From Streptomyces sp. NA02950 (GTDB lineage: Bacteria > Actinomycetota > Actinomycetes > Streptomycetales > Streptomycetaceae): a DNA stretch of 64,000 bases. This document shows positions 55,601-64,000 of the stretch, one piece after another. Where the stretch lies: positions 248,001-312,000 of the forward strand of contig NZ_CP054916.1 of NCBI RefSeq assembly GCF_013364155.1, given 5' to 3'. A model generated the notes under the pieces. It had not been told where the DNA came from. It ran no database searches and saw nothing but the letters and a program-made list of their open reading frames with translations. Position numbers and translations under genes: made by a program. How positions within the stretch are numbered: position 1 is the stretch's first letter; each line of letters opens with the position of its first letter.

Positions 55601-56498
55601 TGATGAACAGGCCGAGCATCCGCTCCACACCGGGGAGTTCGGCGGGCCGACCCGCCACGACGGCACCGAAGACCACATCGGTGCGACCGGTCAGCATGCC
55701 GATCAGCACGCCCCACACCCCTTGCACCACGGTGTTCAGCGTCAGCCCGTGGTCCCGGGCGACCTCGCGCAGCGCCCGCGTCAGTGCCGGGTCGACCGGC
55801 ACCCTCGCGTGCTCGGGCAACGCGGGCTCCGCGCCCGGGTCGGCTCCTGGGTCGGCGGGGCGCACAAGGGTGGGCTCCCCGACCCCGGCCAGCGCCTTCC
55901 GCCAGGCGTCCCGGGCCGCGTCCCTGTCTTGGCGGCCCAGCCAGGCCAGGTACTCCCGGTACGGGGTCACCGGCGGCAGGGCCGACACGTCGCCGCGCGC
56001 CGTGTACAGGTCCGACAACTCGCCGAAGAGCACGGGCAGCGACCAGCCGTCCATCAGGATGTGGTGCATGGTCATGACCAGCTGGTAGCGGGTGTCGTCC
56101 GTCTTCAGCATCAGCAGCCGCAGCAGCGGCGGCACCGCCAGGTCGAACCGGCGCTCGTGTTCCTCTTCCTTCAGCCGTACGGCACGGGCCGCGGCCTCCT
56201 CGGCGGGCAGGCCGGACAGGTCGACTTCACGCCACGGCAGCGGCACGCCCGCGGTCACCACTTGGACGACCTGCTGCATCCCGGGGGGCTGCTGGAAGCT
56301 CGCGCGGAGGCTGGCGTGCCGGTCCAGCAGCGCCTGCCACGAGGCCCGCAGCACCGCGGTGTCCAAGGGCGCGGCCAGGTCGGTGACGAACTGCTCGACG
56401 TAGACATCACGGGCCTGCTCGTCGTACTGGGCGTGGAAGAGCAGCCCTTCCTGGAGCGGCGAGAGCGGCCACACATCTTCGATACGCACCTGAGTCAC
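36642..56498 (-). CDS. Six-module NRPS with terminal thioesterase
   Basis: A 6618-residue synthetase, domains C-A-T x6 then TE. Predicted substrates in order, from specificity residues read by eye against GrsA: Dpg-like (DAYHSGTAFK), Hpg (DAFHLGLLCK), Dpg-like, Phe (DAWTVAAICK), Hpg, Dpg-like. All six C domains keep HHxxxDG. There are no epimerisation, methylation or X domains. The first C ([10 protein letters not shown]) is of the kind that follows an E domain; the other five begin LSYGQQRMW or LSFGQQRMW as in LCL domains. The GTG at 56498 lies 8 bases after GGAG, which overlaps the stop of the upstream NRPS, so the two are coupled. A TTA codon sits at residue 3963. The TE has GWSLGG with S6443. 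The much longer open frame upstream of the start is out-of-frame shadow. Confidence 0.97.
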   Translation of the reverse strand: MTQVRIEDVWPLSPLQEGLLFHAQYDEQARDVYVEQFVTDLAAPLDTAVLRASWQALLDRHASLRASFQQPPGMQQVVQVVTAGVPLPWREVDLSGLPAEEAAARAVRLKEEEHERRFDLAVPPLLRLLMLKTDDTRYQLVMTMHHILMDGWSLPVLFGELSDLYTARGDVSALPPVTPYREYLAWLGRQDRDAARDAWRKALAGVGEPTLVRPADPGADPGAEPALPEHARVPVDPALTRALREVARDHGLTLNTVVQGVWGVLIGMLTGRTDVVFGAVVAGRPAELPGVERMLGLFINTVPVRVRLDPYRTVAELLTDLQVQQAELFDHQHLGLTEIQRVAGFGASFDSLVVYQNYPMPAEGGLVPADGLRITGSSSSDTAHYPLILGVVPGDRIELRFDYHSDLFDAATIRALGDRLVRLLEQTAADPALPVGRLDLLDAGERSTVLEGWNDTARPLSVRTLPELFAVRVARTPDAVAVAASDVTLTYAELDARAERVARWLVDRGVGPEDRVGVVMDRSAELVVVLLGVVRAGAAYVPVDPDYPAERIGFILSDAAPSLVLTTGAYAGRVAGAVRWDDPVVVDEVAGADGPVEVAVSPDGLAYVMYTSGSTGVPKGVAVTHENIAAFVADRVWRDDVVERVLVQANHAFDASTYELWVTLARGGRLVVLPQGEKDAAVRGRLIAEHGVTNVHATAGLFRVLAEESPEIFAGVREVSTGGDVVSASAIRALLERYPEVTVRTTYGPTETTAFTTQLAFRAGELVPDGVPLGYPMDNSRVYVLDEFLRPVAPGVIGELYVAGAGLARGYAGRSGLTSERFVAAPFGGSGERMYRTGDLVRWSAEGQLVFAGRADDQVKIRGFRIEPGEVEAVLAAHESVGQVAVVVREDQPGTKRLVAYVVAEGPAVDPDTLLAHVAEQLPDYMVPAAAVPLDALPVTANGKLDRAALPAPELGGPVGRGPATPLEEVVCGLFAEVLGRDWVGAEDSFFDLGGDSLLAMRLIARIRAVLSAEITVRELFGAPTVAALSRHIDGGAAVARAGLVARERPDLLPLSYGQQRMWFLNQLEEQGSGAGYNVTLVLRLLGDLDVAALRAALADVADRHESLRTVYSETEGVPRQHIRHGADAHPPVRVRAVTTEGLPVAVEELIARRFDLARDLPWRIDLLPVSPTEHVLLLVAHHIAVDGWSMGILTRDLQTAYAARHSGSTVDWAPLPVQYADYALWQREVLGDLDDPGSLISAQLGYWRRALADLPEELTLPADRLRPATPSFQGGSLPVRLDAYTHGRLVHVAQQGSATMFMVVQAALAMLLARLGAGTDIPVGTTVAGRGDSALEELAGFFVNTLVLRTDVSGDPTFAELLARVRDTDLAAYTHQDVPFERLVDDLNPVRSLSRNPLFQIMLVLQNVPRTSAPWDLPGLRVEPMGAGDTVAARVDLSISLAEQRDDEGAPAGMGGELHYATDLFDRSTAQALADRVVRVLEQVAADPSLTVSRLDVLDDGEAHAVVEGWNATARPVPEMTLPELFAAQVARTPDAMAVTGPDATLTYGELDARAGRVARWLVGRGVGPESRVGVVMDRSAELVVVLLGVVKAGGVYVPVDPSYPGERVGRVLAGVAPEVVLCSRDLVGLVSGWEGSCVVWDDPVVVAEVASCASASVGLVGVSGGSAVYVMFTSGSTGEPKGIVATHGGVAGLVLDGGWSVGVGDRVLMHAPHAFDASTFEVWVPLVRGGAVVVAAPGVVDGPALAGLVRERGVSVVHVTAGLFGVLAEESPEALSGLVEVLTGGDVVPVGAVARVVEVSPGLRVRHLYGPTEVTLCATTFVVEPGGGVPAVLPIGVPMDNTRVYVLDGFLRPVAPGVVGELYVAGVGLARGYDGRAGLTAERFVAVPFGGSGERMYRTGDLARWTGDGQLVFAGRADDQVKIRGFRIEPGEIEAVLAAHESVGQVAVVVREDQPGAKRLVAYVVAAQDGVDAEALRGYVAGKLPDYMVPAAILLLDTLPVTVNGKLDRAALPAPELETAGRAPATPVEEALCGLFAEVLGLDQVSADGSFFDLGGDSLLAMRLIARIRTTLDVEIGISELFGAPTVAGIARLVDGDRNGRARSGVVVRERPEVLPLSFGQQRMWFLNRMEEVGAGAGYNVALALRLVGDLDTAVLEAALHDVADRHETLRTVFPEADGVPRQQVLDATAGRAPLHIHEVSATELPTAVAEAARRRFDLTRDLPWRTDLLTVSVTESVLVLVAHHIAVDGLSMGVLARDLRTAFEARLHGREPDWAPLPVQYADYALWQREVLGDLDDPDSVISAQLTYWREALNDLPEELTLPVDRTRTAVASFEGGVVPLEVDPETHAALLEAARQGSATLFMVVQAGLAMLLARLGAGTDIPVGAAVAGRTDGALEDLAGFFINTLVLRTDASGDPTFEELLARVRDTDLAAYAHQDVPFERLVEDLNPARSLSRHPLFQVMLAVQNEARTEPTWQLPGLLVRPIPADETVVSRFDLSIGLNELHDDQGEPGGLGGGIQYATDLFDDSTARTLADRLVRVLRQVAADPGVPVSRLEVLEPAEVRQVTELWNDTVQPLPGRTLPELFAAQVARTPDAVAVAGAEVTLTYAELDARADGVARRLMDRRVGPESRVGVVMDRSAELVVVLLGVVKAGAAYVPLDPDYPVERLRAVVAEAGVSLVVADREVDGLSVLPVAEMFGAEPVDPGVIVSPDSLAYVMYTSGSTGVPKGVAVTHGNIAAFVADRVWRDDVVERVLVQANHAFDASTYELWVTLARGGRLVVLPQGEKDAAVRGRLIAEHGVTNVHATAGLFRVLAEESPEIFAGVREVSTGGDVVSASAIRALLERYPEVTVRTTYGPTETTAFTTQLAFRAGELVPDGVPLGYPMDNSRVYVLDEFLRPVAPGVIGELYVAGAGLARGYAGRSGLTAERFVAAPFGGSGERMYRTGDLVRWSAEGQLVFAGRVDDQVKIRGFRIEPGEVEAVLAAHESVGQVAVVVREDQPGAKRLVGYVVPAGDDLDAEMLGRYVAGKVPDYMVPSAILLLDALPVTVNGKLDRAALPAPEFTGGTGRGPQTPAEEALCGLFAEVLGLDRVGAEQSFFELGGDSLLAIRLIARIRAELSAEVNIRELFGAPTVAGLARLVESGQGDVRTALVAAERPEVLPLSFGQQRMWFLNRLEEAGVGAAYNVSTSVRLTGALDVEAFQAALGDVADRHEMLRTVFPETDGVPRQQILHGPEATPSVRVRQAASAELPALLADSGGRGFDLTTELPVRVELLRLSATDHVLVLVAHHIAVDGWSMGVLSRDLWDAYRARCSGRAPDWSPLPVQYADYALWQRDVLGDPGDPGSLIGGQLGYWRQALADLPEELALPVDRARPAAGSFRGRAVRVQVGAGAHAGLVDLAERGSATLFMVVQAALGVLLARLGAGNDIPLGTAVAGRGDSALDDLAGFFINTLVLRTDVSGDPTFAELLARVRETDLAAYAHQDVPFELLVDEVKPARSLSRHPLFQIMLILQNLPRTQSPWDVPGLSIEPMPADENVAARFDLSVNLTEQRDGQGAPAGIVGSLQYSTDLFDEPTAVALAARLARVLEQVATHPDVRISQVDVLDDTERHTVLEAWQDSARPVAAATLPDLFRARAAHTPGAPALIGDDVTLTYAELDERSDRVAQWLTGRGIGPEDRIGLLMERSAELVVVVLGVAKAGAAYIPVDPNYPTERIGFILADAAPALVVCTDGTAALLAATAGVERVVWDDPTTVAEVAACPAVAPPVVPRPAHPAYVIYTSGSTGTPKGVVVTHAGLAGLSGAQIERFGVGPGSRVLQFAALGFDASVWELVMALASGAALVTPPADRMPPHGPLEDLLGDYGITHVTLPPSVLAGATRLPDCVGTVVVAGEACPPSLVTAWSHRLDLINAYGPTETTICATMSAALTDAPERTTVPIGGPVWNTRTYVLDELLRPVAPGVTGELYVAGAGLARGYAGRADLTAERFVACPYAEAGARMYRTGDLARWIAGGELVFAGRADDQVKVRGFRIELGEIEAALAAHEGVAQVAAVVREDQPGMKRLVAYVVPAGVPAGNPALVLTGEGIDGEALRAFAARTLPDYMVPAAVVTLDALPTTANGKLDRAALPAPGSGGDAGRAPATPVEEVLCGLYADVLGLKRVSADGSFFELGGDSLLAMRLIAAIRSTLDAEISIRELFATPTVEGLARLVEGGRGGRVRAGVVVRERPEVLPLSFGQQRMWVLNRMEEAGAGAGYNVPLALHLTGALDTAVLQAALHDVADRHETLRTVFPETDGVPRQQVLHGAAGRAPLQVRNVTRDELTSAVADVARRSFDLTRDLPWRTELLVVSAGESVLMLVAHHIAVDGWSMGVLARDLRTAFEARLRGTEPDWAPLPVQYADYALWQREVLGDLDDPDSLISAQVGYWRQALGDAPQELVLPTDRTRPAVASYRGASVRMEVDRTSHQRLADVAQRESATMFMVVQAALAMLLARLGAGTDIPLGTATAGRGDSALDDLAGFFLNTLVLRTDVSGDPTFAELLARVRETDLAAYAHQDVPFERLVDELNPVRSLSRHPLFQIMLVLQNLPQEGGSWDLPELDVRPMPAGDSSGARFDLSLTMAERRDAHGDPDGIVGDLLYATDLFDRSTAQALADRVVRVLEQVAADPSLTVSRLDVLDDGEAHAVVEGWNATARPVPEMTLPELFAAQVARTPDAMAVTGPDATLTYGELDARAGRVARWLVGRGVGPESRVGVVMDRSAELVVVLLGVVKAGGVYVPVDPSYPGERVGRVLAGVAPEVVLCSRDLVGLVSGWEGSCVVWDDPVVVAEVASCASASVGLVGVSGGSAVYVMFTSGSTGEPKGIVATHGGVAGLVLDGGWSVGVGDRVLMHAPHAFDASTFEVWVPLVRGGAVVVAAPGVVDGPALAGLVRERGVSVVHVTAGLFGVLAEESPEALSGLVEVLTGGDVVPVGAVARVVEVSPGLRVRHLYGPTEVTLCATTFVVEPGGGVPAVLPIGVPMDNTRVYVLDGFLRPVAPGVVGELYVAGVGLARGYDGRAGLTAERFVAVPFGGSGERMYRTGDLARWTGDGQLVFAGRADDQVKIRGFRIEPGEIEAVLAAHESVGQVAVVVREDQPGAKRLVAYVVAAQDGVDAEALRGYVAGKLPDYMVPAAILLLDTLPVTVNGKLDRAALPAPELETAGRAPATPVEEALCGLFAEVLGLDQVSADGSFFDLSGDSLLAMRLIARIRTTLDADLTIRDVFATPTVSGLARLIESGQGEARAGLVARERPEMLPLSYGQQRMWILNRMEEAGAGAGYNVPLALRLDGELDVPALEAALHDVADRHETLRTVFPSVDGIPRQEVRSAGPALTLRNVTAGELPAVLAEGARKGFDLTRDLPLRTELLTISPTEHILAIVAHHIAVDGWSMGVLQRDLQRSYTARQSGVAPDWAPLPVQYADYALWQREVLGDLRDSDSLISNQLAYWRQALAGLPEELTLPADRPRPAVASFRGGDVPLRLGASAHAALAEAARHGSATLFMVVQAALAMLLARLGAGADIPIGTAVAGRTDSAVEDLAGFFSNTLVLRTDVGGDPTFEELLARVRETDLAAYAHQDLPFERLVDDLGHVRSLARQPLFQIMLALHSGGPARHSAWRLPGLEATQVTAEHEVTARFDLSVTLGEFRDNKGAPDGIGGTLQYAADLFDESTARSLSVRLVAVLEQIAADPRVRVSDLDVIASAERRTVVEEWNDTARPLTVGTLPELFERQVARAPDAIAITAHDITLTYAETEALANRVAHWLIARGIGPDDRVAVVMDRSADLLVVLLGVVKAGAVYVPVDPAYPAERIGFMLADVRPALVLAAAAERRAVPDGFERVVWEEAVVEMAHCPATTPGDGDRTAPLRPGHLAYVMYTSGSTGTPKGVAVTHRNVVSFAEDRSWRPEVTERVLVHANHAFDASTYEIWVTLAHGGRLVAMPSGDAGVAERGAMIAAHGVTNVHATAGLFRLLAEEAPEIFAGVREVSTGGDVVPAAAIRTLLRAQPGLTVRTTYGPTETTAFTTQLAYTAGDTIPANVPIGRPMDNSRTFVLDEFLRPLPPGAIGELYIAGAGLARGYAGRAALTAERFIACPFPAAGERMYRTGDLARWTRAGELVFAGRADEQVKIRGFRIEPGEVEAVLAAHEGVAQAAVVVHEDTTGTRRLVAYVVPADPVLEAEVLRAYAVRTLPDYMVPAAVVLLERLPVTANGKLDRAALPDPGTGGTGTGRDPRLPVEAVLCGLFAEVLGVHRVGTEDSFFDLGGDSLLAMRLIERIRTALDAEIGIRDLFAGPTVAAIAAVLDTDPEVTGDYDMLLPLRTTGDRAPLFCLHSGGGLSWHYAALVNHLPAEYPLYGLQARGLTASGRLPESIEEMAADYAAQIRSVQPSGPYHLLGWSLGGVLAHAVAARLQREGDTVAMLAILDGYPNREIKAEETLDGEFAGFGGMRPGDRPVLLIDGEVVDEAAPAATTKPVGGTALKETLSAVRKVEENNLRLLRTYTPGWFDGDVVLFVATLGRPELLSAQAAPEAWRPYVRGMETHSIETDHRRMINGEPLARIAGVLLEKLADERS
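40620..43800 (-). other. NRPS module 5: C-A-T, Hpg, altered carrier motif
   Basis: C about 4240-4700, A about 4720-5220 with code DAFHLGLLCK. The carrier core near 5243 reads [10 protein letters not shown], with Ser in place of the first Gly of LGGDS; the phosphopantetheine Ser itself is kept. This A-T part is the second near-identical copy. Confidence 0.85.
40711..42555. repeat. Near-identical Hpg A-T segment, copy 1
   Basis: A direct copy of 50275-52119 (offset 9564), spanning the end of the module 5 C domain, the whole A domain and the carrier. Only scattered differences were noticed, for example CACTC versus CTCCC in the carrier core and GGCAAGG versus GGCAGAG near the end of the A domain. 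Confidence 0.85.
43800..47010 (-). other. NRPS module 4: C-A-T, Phe
   Basis: C about 3170-3630, A about 3645-4150 with code DAWTVAAICK, close to the Phe-activating domain of GrsA, carrier [10 protein letters not shown] near 4182. The A domain contains the TTA codon (44612-44610). Codon use here is typical of the genome, unlike the Hpg and Dpg A cores. Confidence 0.85.
47010..50180 (-). other. NRPS module 3: C-A-T, Dpg-like
   Basis: C about 2115-2570 (HHIAVDGLS near 2246, with Leu in place of the Trp seen in the other modules), A about 2590-3090 with code DAYHSGTAFK, carrier [14 protein letters not shown] near 3110. Confidence 0.8.
47540..48345. repeat. Dpg-type A core, copy 1 (module 3)
   Basis: About 0.8 kb nearly identical to 53885-54690 (offset 6345). 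Similarity to it stops sharply after about 48350, where the A-domain N-terminal part becomes a different sequence. Boundaries were judged by eye. Confidence 0.7.
50180..53370 (-). other. NRPS module 2: C-A-T, Hpg
   Basis: C about 1050-1500 (HHIAVDGWS near 1185), A about 1530-2030 with code DAFHLGLLCK, the classic Hpg code, and carrier [10 protein letters not shown] near 2055. The A-T part is one of the two near-identical 1.84-kb copies. Confidence 0.88.
50275..52119. repeat. Near-identical Hpg A-T segment, copy 2
   Basis: The partner of 40711-42555, in module 2. It carries the intact LGGDS carrier core. Both copies share unusual codon use (G- and T-ending codons such as GCG, TTT, GAT, GGT). 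Confidence 0.85.
53370..56498 (-). other. NRPS module 1: C-A-T, Dpg-like
   Basis: C domain about residues 5-440 with HHILMDGWS at 145, of the type accepting a D-configured donor. A domain about 470-970, code DAYHSGTAFK. The carrier has [10 protein letters not shown] near 996. The A core belongs to the recombined Dpg-type family. Confidence 0.8.
53885..54690. repeat. Dpg-type A core, copy 2 (module 1)
   Basis: Shared with module 3. The similarity to the NRPS on the right (offset 4670) continues further, to about 55140, through the A-domain N-terminal part. Confidence 0.7.
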
Positions 56499-56503
56499 GG
56501 TGG

Positions 56504-59500
56504 TCACTCCTTTTCGCCGGAAAGCTGGATCTGAAGCGCCTCGAACTGACCCGGGGTCAGCGTGACGAGCGGGACGTCGGACGGTGACTGCTTGTCTGCG
56601 TCTGCGTCGGCGTCCGTGGCGTGCGTGGCAAGACCGGTGAGCATGGCGACCCAGCCGTCGGCCAGGTCGCGGACCGCCTTCTCGTCGACGGGGCCGACCG
56701 GGCCGACCAGGGTCACGGTCAGTTCTGGCCCCTCGGGCAGGTCCCTGACCAGGCCACCGGCTTCCAGCAGATGGGATGCGGGCATGTCGGCGTCGGCCGT
56801 ACCGCCCAGCACCGTGTCGCCCACGGGCTGCCAGGCTTCCTCGGCCCGGGTAGCTCCGGCCCGCGGGCCGGAGGTGAAGCGGCCCAGGTAGTTGAAGCCG
56901 ATCTGCGGGGTCGGCAGCGCGGCCAGGGCCCCCGCCGTCTCGGGGTTGAGGTGGCGCAGCAGCCCGTAGCCGAGCCCGTCGCCGGGCACCGCGCGCAACT
57001 GGTCCCTGATCCTCCGGACCAGAGCACCGGCCGCCGGACCACCCGAGCGGATCCCCGCATAGTCGCCGGTGCCCGGGTCGAGCCGCACCGGGTAGGAGCC
57101 GGTGAACCAGCCAACCGTGCCGGTGAGGTCCATGTCGTCGGTGAGCGGGGTACGGCCATGGCCCTCCACCTCGATCAGGACGCCTCCCGCGAGGTTGCGG
57201 CCCTGACGGCGGCGCCATTCGCCGACCGCGGCGGCCAATGCGGCCAGCAGCACGTCCTCCACCCCGGCGTCGAAGGCCGTCGGCACCCGGCTGAGCAGTT
57301 CCGTGGTCACCCCTACCGGGACGCCGACCTCCGCCCGGTGCAGGCCCCCGGCGACCGTGTCGACGGCCGGGTCGAGCGCCCGCCTGCCGAGCGGCGGGTT
57401 CGGTCCGCCGAGCAGCCGGGTCCAGCCCCGTACCTCGGCGGTGCGCTCCGTGCTGCGCGCCTGGGCCTGAAGGGCTTCGGCCCAGCGACGGTACGACGTC
57501 CCCCGCGCGAGGTCGGGCTCGCGCCCGGCGCGCACTGCCGCGTACGCGGCGGCCAGGTCCGGGACGAGGACGCGCCACGACACGCCGTCGACCACGAGGT
57601 GGTGAGCCACCCACAGCAGCCGGCCCGGGCGCCCGGCCCCGGCGTCGAACCACACAAGCTGGATCATCGCCCCGGCGCGCGGATCCAGCCGTTCCACGGC
57701 ACGGCGCCCCTCGGCCTGTGTCAGCTCGGCCAGTTCCGCATCGCTCAGTCCGGCCGTGTCGACCCGGACCACCCGCTCCGCGGCCGACGTTCCCGGCTCC
57801 GGCACCACCAGGCAGGGTGGGTCCTCGGAGAGTTCCAGCCGCGCGCGCAGGACGTCATGGTGGTCCAGCAACGTCTGGACGGCCGCCACCAGGTGGTCCC
57901 CGTCCATCCCCGCGGGCGTTCCCACCAGCATCGACTGGGAGAGCACTCCCGTCAGCGCGCCCGGCCCCGCCCGGTCCACCAGGTCGAGCATGACGGGGGT
58001 CAGCGGTGCTCGCCCGATGCCCGAGTCCCGCACCGCGTGCTCCACCGGGGCGTCCTCGGCACCGGTGGTCTCGGCGATCCGGGCCAGTGCGGCGGGGGTG
58101 CGGTGTTCGAAGACCTGCCGGGCGGTGATCACCGCACCCGCGCGACGGGCGCGGGCGACGACCAGCATCGACATGATCGAGTCGCCGCCCAGCTCGAAGA
58201 ACGACTCCTCGGCACCCACCCGGTCCAGGCCCAGCACCTCGGCGAACAACCCGCACAGGAGTTCCTCGCCCGGGGTCTGCGGGCCCCGGCCGGTGCCGCC
58301 GGTGAACTCGGGCGCGGGCAGGGCCGCGCGATCCAGCTTGCCGTTGACGGTGACCGGCAGAGCGTCCAGGAGAAGGATGGCCGAGGGGACCATGTAATCG
58401 GGCACCTTGCCCGCCACATACCTCCCCAGCACCTCCGCGTCGAGGTCGTCACCGGCCGGGACCACATACCCCACCAGACGCTTGGCACCCGGCTGATCCT
58501 CCCGCACCACCACAGCGACCTGACCGACGCTCTCATGCGCCGCCAACACCGCCTCGACCTCACCCGGCTCGATCCGGAAACCACGGATCTTCACCTGATC
58601 ATCCGCACGCCCCGCGAACACCAACTGACCCTCGGCGCTCCACCGGACCAGGTCACCGGTGCGATACATCCGCTCACCCGACCCGCCGAACGGCGCCGCG
58701 ACGAATCGCTCGGACGTCAGGCCGGGGCGCCGGACATAGCCACGCGCCAGCCCTGCTCCGGCGATATACAGCTCCCCTATGACGCCCGGCGCCACCGGAC
58801 GCAGAAACTCATCCAGCACATACACCCGACTGTTGTCCATCGGATACCCGAGCGGCACACCATCCGGCACCAACTCCCCAGCCCTGAACGCCAACTGCGT
58901 CGTAAACGCCGTCGTCTCCGTCGGCCCGTACGTCGTACGAACCGTCAGCCGAGGATGCGCCGCAAGCAACGCCCGGATCGCGGACGCGGACACCACATCC
59001 CCACCCGTGGACACCTCCCGCACCCCAGCAAAGATCTCCGGCGACTCCTCCGCCAACACCCGGAACAACCCCGCCGTCGCATGAACATTGGTCACACCAT
59101 GCTCAGCAATCAAACGGCCACGCACCGCCGCATCCTTCTCACCCTGCGGCAACACCACCAGCCGCCCACCCCGCGCCAGCGTCACCCACAGCTCATACGT
59201 CGAGGCGTCAAACGCATGGTTGGCCTGCACCAGCACCCGCTCCACCACATCGTCACGCCAAACACGGTCCGCAACAAAAGCAGCGATGTTCCCGTGAGTG
59301 ACCGCCACACCCTTCGGCACACCCGTCGAGCCCGAGGTGTACATCACATACGCCAGACTGTCCGGCGACACAGCCACCTCAACCGGCCCATCCGCCCCCG
59401 CGACTTCATCAACCACCACCGGGTCATCCCACCGCACGGCCCCGGCCACCCGGCCCGCATACGCCCCGGTGGTCAGCACCAGCGAAGGCGCCGCATCGGA

Positions 59501-61260
59501 CAGGATGAAACCAATCCGCTCAGCCGGATAGTCCGGATCCACCGGCACATAAGCCGCCCCCGCCCTGACCACACCCAACAAAACCACCACCAGCTCCGCC
59601 GAGCGATCCATCACCACACCCACCCGGCCCTCCGGACCCACCCCCCGATCCACCAGCCAACGCGCCACCCGCTCCGCCCGAGCATCCAACTCGGCATACG
59701 TCAACGTCACATCCGAACCGACCACCGCCACCGCATCCGGCACACACCCCACCCGCACCGCGAACAACTCCGGCAGCGTACGAACCGACAACGGCCTAGC
59801 GGTGTCATTCCACCCCTCCACCACCCGCCCCACCTCGGCAGGCTCCAACACCTCCAGCCGACTCACCCTGATCGACGGATCCGCCGCCACCTGCTCCAGC
59901 ACCCGCACCAGCCGGTCCGCGAGCGCCCGAGCCGTGGAGCCCTCGAACAGGTCGGTCGCGTACTGGATACCGCCACCGAGACCGCCCGGCTCGCCCTGGT
60001 CGTCGCGGAGTTCGGTGAGGTTGATGGACAGGTCGAAGCGGGAGGGGAGGGCCGCGTCCGGGAGGGTTTCGGAGGCCTGCTGGTGCATGGTGAGGCCGGG
60101 CAGGTCCCATTCCGCGGCGGGGATGTTCTGGAGGACGAGCATGATCTGGAAGAGCGGGTGGCGTGACAGCGAGCGCTCGGGGCTGAGATCGTCCACCAGC
60201 CGCTCGAACGGCACGTCCTGATGGGCGAACGCCGCCACGTCGGTCTCCCGGACCCGGACCAGCAGCTCCTCGAACGTCGGGTCACCACTCACATCGGTGC
60301 GCAGCACCAGCGTGTTCACGAAGAAGCCGACCAGGTCCTCCAGGGCCGAGTCACCGCGGCCCGCTGTCGCCGTGCCGACGGGGATGTCGGTGCCCGCGCC
60401 GAGCCGGGTCAGGAGCATCGCCAGTGCCGCCTGCACCACCATGAACAGGGTCGCCGAGCCCTGACGGGCCACGTCCAGCAGCGCCGTGTGCGTATCCGGA
60501 TCCACCTCCAGCGGCACCGAGCCGCCCTCGAAGGAGGCGATCGCGGGCCGAGTCCGGTCCACCGGAAGCGTCAGCTCCTCGGGCACACCGCCCAATGCCG
60601 CCCTCCAGTAGGCGAGTTGAGCGCTTATCAGGCTGTCCGGGTCGTCCAGATCACCGAGCACCTCCCGCTGCCAGATCGCGTAGTCGGCGTACTGCACCGG
60701 CAGCGGAGCCCAGACCGGCGCGGAGCCGGTCCTGCGAGCGCCGTAGGCGTGCTGGAGGTCGCCAGCGAGGATGCCCATCGACCAGCCGTCGACGGCGATG
60801 TGGTGGGCGACCAGCATCAGTACGTACTCGCTTCCGGCGGACCCCTCGGCCGTCCCGGCGCCCGTGGGGTCCGGAGCCTGTCCGATCGCGGAGAGCACCA
60901 GCAGCTCGGTGCGCCACGGGAGGTCGCGCGCCAGGTCGAAGCCCTGGGACGCGGCCTCGGCCATGGCGTCCTCCAGGTCGGCGTGGGCGACCTCGCGGAC
61001 TCGGAGCGGCGGCGGAGTGTCGAGGAGCCGCTGCCGGGGGCTGCCGCCCAGGGAGGGGTAGACGGTGCGGAGCATCTCGTGCCGTTGCGCCACATCGCCG
61101 AGGGCGGCTTCCAGGGCCGCGATGTCCAGCTCGCCGGAGAGCCGGAGCGCCAGGGGCACGTTGTAGGCGGCCACGTCCGAGTCGGTCTCGTCGAGCTGGT
61201 TGAGGAACCACATCCGCTGCTGACCGAACGACAGCGGAGGCGCCTCGGACCGCTCCCTGG
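56504..61260 (-). other. NRPS module: C-A-T-E, D-(Dpg-like)
   Basis: The A code is DAYHSGTAFK, in an A core nearly identical in DNA to those of modules 1 and 3 of the next protein. The terminal E domain has its catalytic HHxxxDG intact, so the residue should be epimerised to D before transfer. The C domain carries a Gly/Ala-rich insertion ([15 protein letters not shown]) shortly before HHIAVDG. Confidence 0.8.
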
Positions 61261-64000
61261 CGACGAGGCCGACGCGGACATCGTCCTGGTGGCTCTCCAT
61301 CAGCCGGGCCAGAGCGGCGACGGTCGGCGCGCCGAACAGCTCCCGGACGTTGATCTCGGCGTCGAGGATCGACCGCACCCGGACGATCAGACGCATCGCG
61401 AGCAGGGAGTCACCACCGAGGTCGAAGAACGACTCCTCGACGCCGACCCGTTCCAGGTCCAGGACCTCCGCGAACAGACCGCACAGCACCTCTTCGGCCG
61501 GAGTGGCGGGGCCTCGGTCGGCCGAACCGCCGAACTCGGGGGCCGGCAGCGCGGCCCGGTCCAGCTTGCCGTTCACCGTCACCGGCAGCGCGTCCAGCAG
61601 CACCACGGCAGCCGGGACCATGTAGTCCGGCAGGGCACGGGCCGCGAACGCGCGCAGCGCGTCGGCGTCGGCCTCGGGCTCGGGATCGGTGGCGGGCTCG
61701 GTGGCGGGTGCGGTGGCGGGTTCAGTGTGGGCGCCCGCGTCCAGTCCTGCCGGGACGACATAGGCGACCAGGCGCTTCACGCCCGACTGGTCCTCGCGGA
61801 CGACGACCGCGACGTGGCCGACGCCGTCGTGCCGGGCCAGCACCGCCTCGATCTCGGCCGGTTCGATCCGGAAGCCACGGATCTTCACCTGGTCGTCGGC
61901 CCGGCCGACGTAGAGCAGGGTGCCCTCCGGTGTCCACCGCACCGCGTCACCGCTCCGGTACATCCGCGAGCCGGCGGCGCCGAACGGGTCCGCGACGAAC
62001 CGCTCCGCCGTCAGGCCGAACCGGCCGGCGTACCCGCGGGCGAGTCCGGCGCCCGCGATGTACAGCTCGCCGGTGACGCCCCCCGGCACGGGGCGCAGCG
62101 CCTCGTCGAGCACGTACACCCGCATGTTGGCCATCGGGCGGCCGATCGGCACGGAGTCGGGCACGTCCGGCGCCGAGCGCAGCGGGAAGGCGGTGGCGAA
62201 GGTCGTGGTCTCGGTGGGGCCGTAGCCGTCGACGACCCGGGTCCGCGGGCAGGCTTCCAGCACCCGTCGTACGGCCGTGGCGGGTACGGCCTCGCCCCCT
62301 GTCCACACCTCGCGCACTCCGGCGAAGCTCGCCGGGGACTCCTCGGCGAAGAGCCGGAAGAGGCCCGCCGTCAGCCACAGTGCCGTGACGCCCTGCCCGG
62401 CGATCGCTTGCTCCAGGGCGCGTACGTCCAGATCGCCTGGAGCCACCACCACGGTGCCGCCGGACAGCAGCGGCACCCACAGCTCGTATGTCGAGGCGTC
62501 GAAGGTGTGCGGCGAGTGCAGCAGCACCCGCTCGTGACCGCCGGTGCCCGCCCAGCGGGGGTCGAGGGCCAGGGCCGCCACGGCGCGCTGGGTGACCGCG
62601 ACGCCCTTGGGCAGGCCCGTCGAGCCGGACGTGAACATCACGTAGGCGAGCTGGTCGGGATGGCCGGGGACGTGGGGGTCGCTCGACGGCTCGTCGGCCA
62701 GGGAGGCGTCGGCATCGACCGTGACGACCGCCGCGACCTCGTCCGCCGGAGCCGAACCGCGCAGTGCGCCGTCGGTCAGCAGCACCGACGCGGCCGTGTC
62801 CCGCAGGGTCCAGCGCAGCCGGTCCTGGGGGGCGTCGGCGTCGAGCGGCACATAGGTGCCGCCGGCCTTGAGCACGGCCAGGATCGACACCACCAGGTCG
62901 AGGGAGCGGCGTTGCAGCACGGCGACCGCCTGCTCCGGCCGTATGCCCAGCGCCAGGAGCCGGTGAGCCAGCCGGTTGGCCCGCGCGTCCAGCTCGGCAT
63001 ACGTCATCCCGGTGTCGCCGAGGACGACGGCGAGGGCGTCCGGGGTGCGTTGCGCCTGGGCCCGGAACAGCTCGGGGAGGGTGGCGTGCGGGAGGGGCGC
63101 CGTGGTGTCGTTCCACTCCTCGACCAAGCGGGTGTGCTCGGTGGGGTCGAGGACGTCCAGCCGGCTGACCCTGCTCCGCGGGTCGTCGGCTATGTGGGCC
63201 AGGACGCGTTGGATCCGCTCCACCAGGGTGCGGGCGGTGGCCTCGTCGAACAGGTCGGGCCGGTAGTCGAGCCGTAGTTCGAGTTCGTCGGCGGGAGAGG
63301 CGAGCAGGGTGAGCGGATAGTGCGTCGCCTCCTCGCCGCCGCCTCCGGTGATGGGCAGTCCGCCGGGCTGCCGGGTGGCGTCGGGGTCGTGCGGATAGTT
63401 CTCGTAGACCACGAGGGTGTCGAAGGTCGCCCCCGGTCCTGCCAGGCGCTGGATCTCGGTCAGTCCCAGATGCTGGTGGGCGATGAGTTCCGCCTGCTGG
63501 GCCTGGAGGTCCGTGAGCAGGTCGGTGAAGCGCTGTCCGGGCCGCAGACGGACCCGTACCGGGAGGGTGTTGATGAACAGGCCCAGCATCCGCTCGACGC
63601 CCGGCAGATCGGCCGGACGGCCGGCGACGGTGGTGCCGAAGACCACGTCGCTCCGGCCTGTGAGCATGCCGACCAGGACCGCCCAGGCGCCCTGCACGAC
63701 GGTGTTCAGCGTCAGACCGTGCTCCCGCGCCGTCTCCCGCAGCGCGAGGGTGAGCGGTGCGTCGAGCCGTACGATCACGTGGCGCGGCTGGACCGGCTCG
63801 GCGGTCCCGTCGGCCGGGGCGACGAGGGTCGGCTCCAAAGTGCCCGCGAGCACCGACCGCCATGCCTCCGCGGCGGCCTCGCCGTCCTGGCGGTTCAGCC
63901 AGGCCAGGTAGTCCCGGTAGGGGGGCACCGGCGGCAGACCGCTCGCGTCGCCGCCCGCGGCGTAGATCTGCGACAGTTCGCCGTACAGGATGGGCAGCGA
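56504..64000 (-). CDS. NRPS, 3' part (C-A-T-C-A-T-E), runs off the right edge
   Basis: The frame is open to the window end, so the start and earlier modules are outside. Visible are a partial C domain ([13 protein letters not shown] onward, lacking its HHxxxDG), an A domain with code DAYWWGGTFK (Val), a carrier ([10 protein letters not shown]), a full C (HHIAVDGWS), an A with code DAYHSGTAFK (Dpg-like), a carrier of the pre-epimerisation type ([12 protein letters not shown]), and an E domain with [25 protein letters not shown] and GFNYLGR. A Pro/Thr/Glu-rich insertion ([20 protein letters not shown]) sits in the Val module just before its C-terminal A subdomain. The end is coupled to the next NRPS. 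The peptide passed on ends Val-D-(Dpg-like). Confidence 0.95.
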   Translation of the reverse strand, partial: SLPILYGELSQIYAAGGDASGLPPVPPYRDYLAWLNRQDGEAAAEAWRSVLAGTLEPTLVAPADGTAEPVQPRHVIVRLDAPLTLALRETAREHGLTLNTVVQGAWAVLVGMLTGRSDVVFGTTVAGRPADLPGVERMLGLFINTLPVRVRLRPGQRFTDLLTDLQAQQAELIAHQHLGLTEIQRLAGPGATFDTLVVYENYPHDPDATRQPGGLPITGGGGEEATHYPLTLLASPADELELRLDYRPDLFDEATARTLVERIQRVLAHIADDPRSRVSRLDVLDPTEHTRLVEEWNDTTAPLPHATLPELFRAQAQRTPDALAVVLGDTGMTYAELDARANRLAHRLLALGIRPEQAVAVLQRRSLDLVVSILAVLKAGGTYVPLDADAPQDRLRWTLRDTAASVLLTDGALRGSAPADEVAAVVTVDADASLADEPSSDPHVPGHPDQLAYVMFTSGSTGLPKGVAVTQRAVAALALDPRWAGTGGHERVLLHSPHTFDASTYELWVPLLSGGTVVVAPGDLDVRALEQAIAGQGVTALWLTAGLFRLFAEESPASFAGVREVWTGGEAVPATAVRRVLEACPRTRVVDGYGPTETTTFATAFPLRSAPDVPDSVPIGRPMANMRVYVLDEALRPVPGGVTGELYIAGAGLARGYAGRFGLTAERFVADPFGAAGSRMYRSGDAVRWTPEGTLLYVGRADDQVKIRGFRIEPAEIEAVLARHDGVGHVAVVVREDQSGVKRLVAYVVPAGLDAGAHTEPATAPATEPATDPEPEADADALRAFAARALPDYMVPAAVVLLDALPVTVNGKLDRAALPAPEFGGSADRGPATPAEEVLCGLFAEVLDLERVGVEESFFDLGGDSLLAMRLIVRVRSILDAEINVRELFGAPTVAALARLMESHQDDVRVGLVARERSEAPPLSFGQQRMWFLNQLDETDSDVAAYNVPLALRLSGELDIAALEAALGDVAQRHEMLRTVYPSLGGSPRQRLLDTPPPLRVREVAHADLEDAMAEAASQGFDLARDLPWRTELLVLSAIGQAPDPTGAGTAEGSAGSEYVLMLVAHHIAVDGWSMGILAGDLQHAYGARRTGSAPVWAPLPVQYADYAIWQREVLGDLDDPDSLISAQLAYWRAALGGVPEELTLPVDRTRPAIASFEGGSVPLEVDPDTHTALLDVARQGSATLFMVVQAALAMLLTRLGAGTDIPVGTATAGRGDSALEDLVGFFVNTLVLRTDVSGDPTFEELLVRVRETDVAAFAHQDVPFERLVDDLSPERSLSRHPLFQIMLVLQNIPAAEWDLPGLTMHQQASETLPDAALPSRFDLSINLTELRDDQGEPGGLGGGIQYATDLFEGSTARALADRLVRVLEQVAADPSIRVSRLEVLEPAEVGRVVEGWNDTARPLSVRTLPELFAVRVGCVPDAVAVVGSDVTLTYAELDARAERVARWLVDRGVGPEGRVGVVMDRSAELVVVLLGVVRAGAAYVPVDPDYPAERIGFILSDAAPSLVLTTGAYAGRVAGAVRWDDPVVVDEVAGADGPVEVAVSPDSLAYVMYTSGSTGVPKGVAVTHGNIAAFVADRVWRDDVVERVLVQANHAFDASTYELWVTLARGGRLVVLPQGEKDAAVRGRLIAEHGVTNVHATAGLFRVLAEESPEIFAGVREVSTGGDVVSASAIRALLAAHPRLTVRTTYGPTETTAFTTQLAFRAGELVPDGVPLGYPMDNSRVYVLDEFLRPVAPGVIGELYIAGAGLARGYVRRPGLTSERFVAAPFGGSGERMYRTGDLVRWSAEGQLVFAGRADDQVKIRGFRIEPGEVEAVLAAHESVGQVAVVVREDQPGAKRLVGYVVPAGDDLDAEVLGRYVAGKVPDYMVPSAILLLDALPVTVNGKLDRAALPAPEFTGGTGRGPQTPGEELLCGLFAEVLGLDRVGAEESFFELGGDSIMSMLVVARARRAGAVITARQVFEHRTPAALARIAETTGAEDAPVEHAVRDSGIGRAPLTPVMLDLVDRAGPGALTGVLSQSMLVGTPAGMDGDHLVAAVQTLLDHHDVLRARLELSEDPPCLVVPEPGTSAAERVVRVDTAGLSDAELAELTQAEGRRAVERLDPRAGAMIQLVWFDAGAGRPGRLLWVAHHLVVDGVSWRVLVPDLAAAYAAVRAGREPDLARGTSYRRWAEALQAQARSTERTAEVRGWTRLLGGPNPPLGRRALDPAVDTVAGGLHRAEVGVPVGVTTELLSRVPTAFDAGVEDVLLAALAAAVGEWRRRQGRNLAGGVLIEVEGHGRTPLTDDMDLTGTVGWFTGSYPVRLDPGTGDYAGIRSGGPAAGALVRRIRDQLRAVPGDGLGYGLLRHLNPETAGALAALPTPQIGFNYLGRFTSGPRAGATRAEEAWQPVGDTVLGGTADADMPASHLLEAGGLVRDLPEGPELTVTLVGPVGPVDEKAVRDLADGWVAMLTGLATHATDADADADKQSPSDVPLVTLTPGQFEALQIQLSGEKE
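58555..59360. repeat. Dpg-type A core, copy 3 (D-Dpg-like module)
   Basis: Nearly identical to the module 1 copy except for a replaced patch near 58945-58975 (LLAAHPRL in place of LLERYPEV) and a patch near 58720-58780. Similarity extends to about 59820. Confidence 0.7.
61260..64000 (-). other. NRPS module: partial C-A-T, Val
   Basis: The C domain is of the SPLQEG/NYP type ([29 protein letters not shown]) like that of module 1 of the next protein, which follows an E domain; the residue before Val is therefore probably D. The A code DAYWWGGTFK resembles Val codes. Confidence 0.75.

Noticed and set aside
36642..57653. NRPS start at the far upstream end of the open frame (7003 residues)
   Set aside because: The first about 385 residues are the out-of-frame shadow of the upstream NRPS E domain. 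The ribosome-binding site and the C-domain start place the real GTG at 56498.
36642..64000. Identification as the feglymycin cluster
   Set aside because: Feglymycin as I recall it ends Phe-Asp and comes from 13 modules. Here Phe is followed by Hpg and a Dpg-like residue before the thioesterase and no Asp code is seen. It may be related, but it is not colinear.

Overview
High GC, many GTG starts, upstream Shine-Dalgarno boxes, two TTA codons in cluster genes and families such as LAL regulators, SPW-repeat and StrR-like proteins point to Streptomyces or a close relative. About 14-64 kb is most of a nonribosomal peptide gene cluster built around the arylglycines 4-hydroxyphenylglycine (Hpg) and 3,5-dihydroxyphenylglycine (Dpg). 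About 1-14 kb is ordinary, partly decayed flanking chromosome.

Flank (1-14 kb): two transposase remnants; a lysine-rich small membrane protein; a DUF2255 protein; a LAL-type LuxR regulator divergent from an MFS exporter that is coupled to a carotenoid oxygenase; a truncated SRPBCC gene; two Hsp20 genes, each beside a DUF2267 gene (one intact, one broken); a frameshifted Y-family DNA polymerase; a hypothetical protein; an SPW membrane protein; and a secreted GH16-CBM6 glucanase behind a LacI-type palindrome.

Precursor supply (14.2-28.5 kb): a minus-strand run of prephenate dehydrogenase, a second LAL regulator, an Hmo-like/HpgT fusion, dpgA, dpgB, dpgC, dpgD and an alpha/beta hydrolase. Divergent from it lie hmaS and hmo. 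Together these make Hpg (prephenate to 4-hydroxyphenylpyruvate to hydroxymandelate to hydroxybenzoylformate to Hpg) and Dpg (malonyl-CoA via DpgA-D, then transamination by HpgT). The Hmo-like half of the fusion has lost the catalytic His segment, while a separate intact hmo is present.

Regulation and export (28.7-36.5 kb): a StrR-family activator, a MacB-like transporter (membrane fusion protein, ATPase, permease), an OmpR-type response regulator with its sensor kinase, and a lipoprotein with a duplicated CMRENGV/FPDPN motif.

Assembly line (36.6-64 kb, minus strand, read right to left): an NRPS entering from beyond the right edge (partial C-A-T, then C-A-T-E) is translationally coupled to a six-module, 6618-residue NRPS ending in a thioesterase. 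Codes read by eye predict: ...Val, D-(Dpg-like), then (Dpg-like), Hpg, (Dpg-like), Phe, Hpg, (Dpg-like), release. There is no X domain, no P450, no halogenase, no glycosyltransferase and no MbtH-like gene in the window. The product is therefore probably an arylglycine-rich peptide without glycopeptide cross-links. The order does not fit the vancomycin/teicoplanin heptapeptides, nor, as I recall it, feglymycin, which ends Phe-Asp. The Hpg adenylation-carrier segment exists in two nearly identical 1.84-kb copies and the Dpg-type adenylation cores in three closely related copies, all with codon use unlike the surrounding domains, which indicates recent internal recombination.
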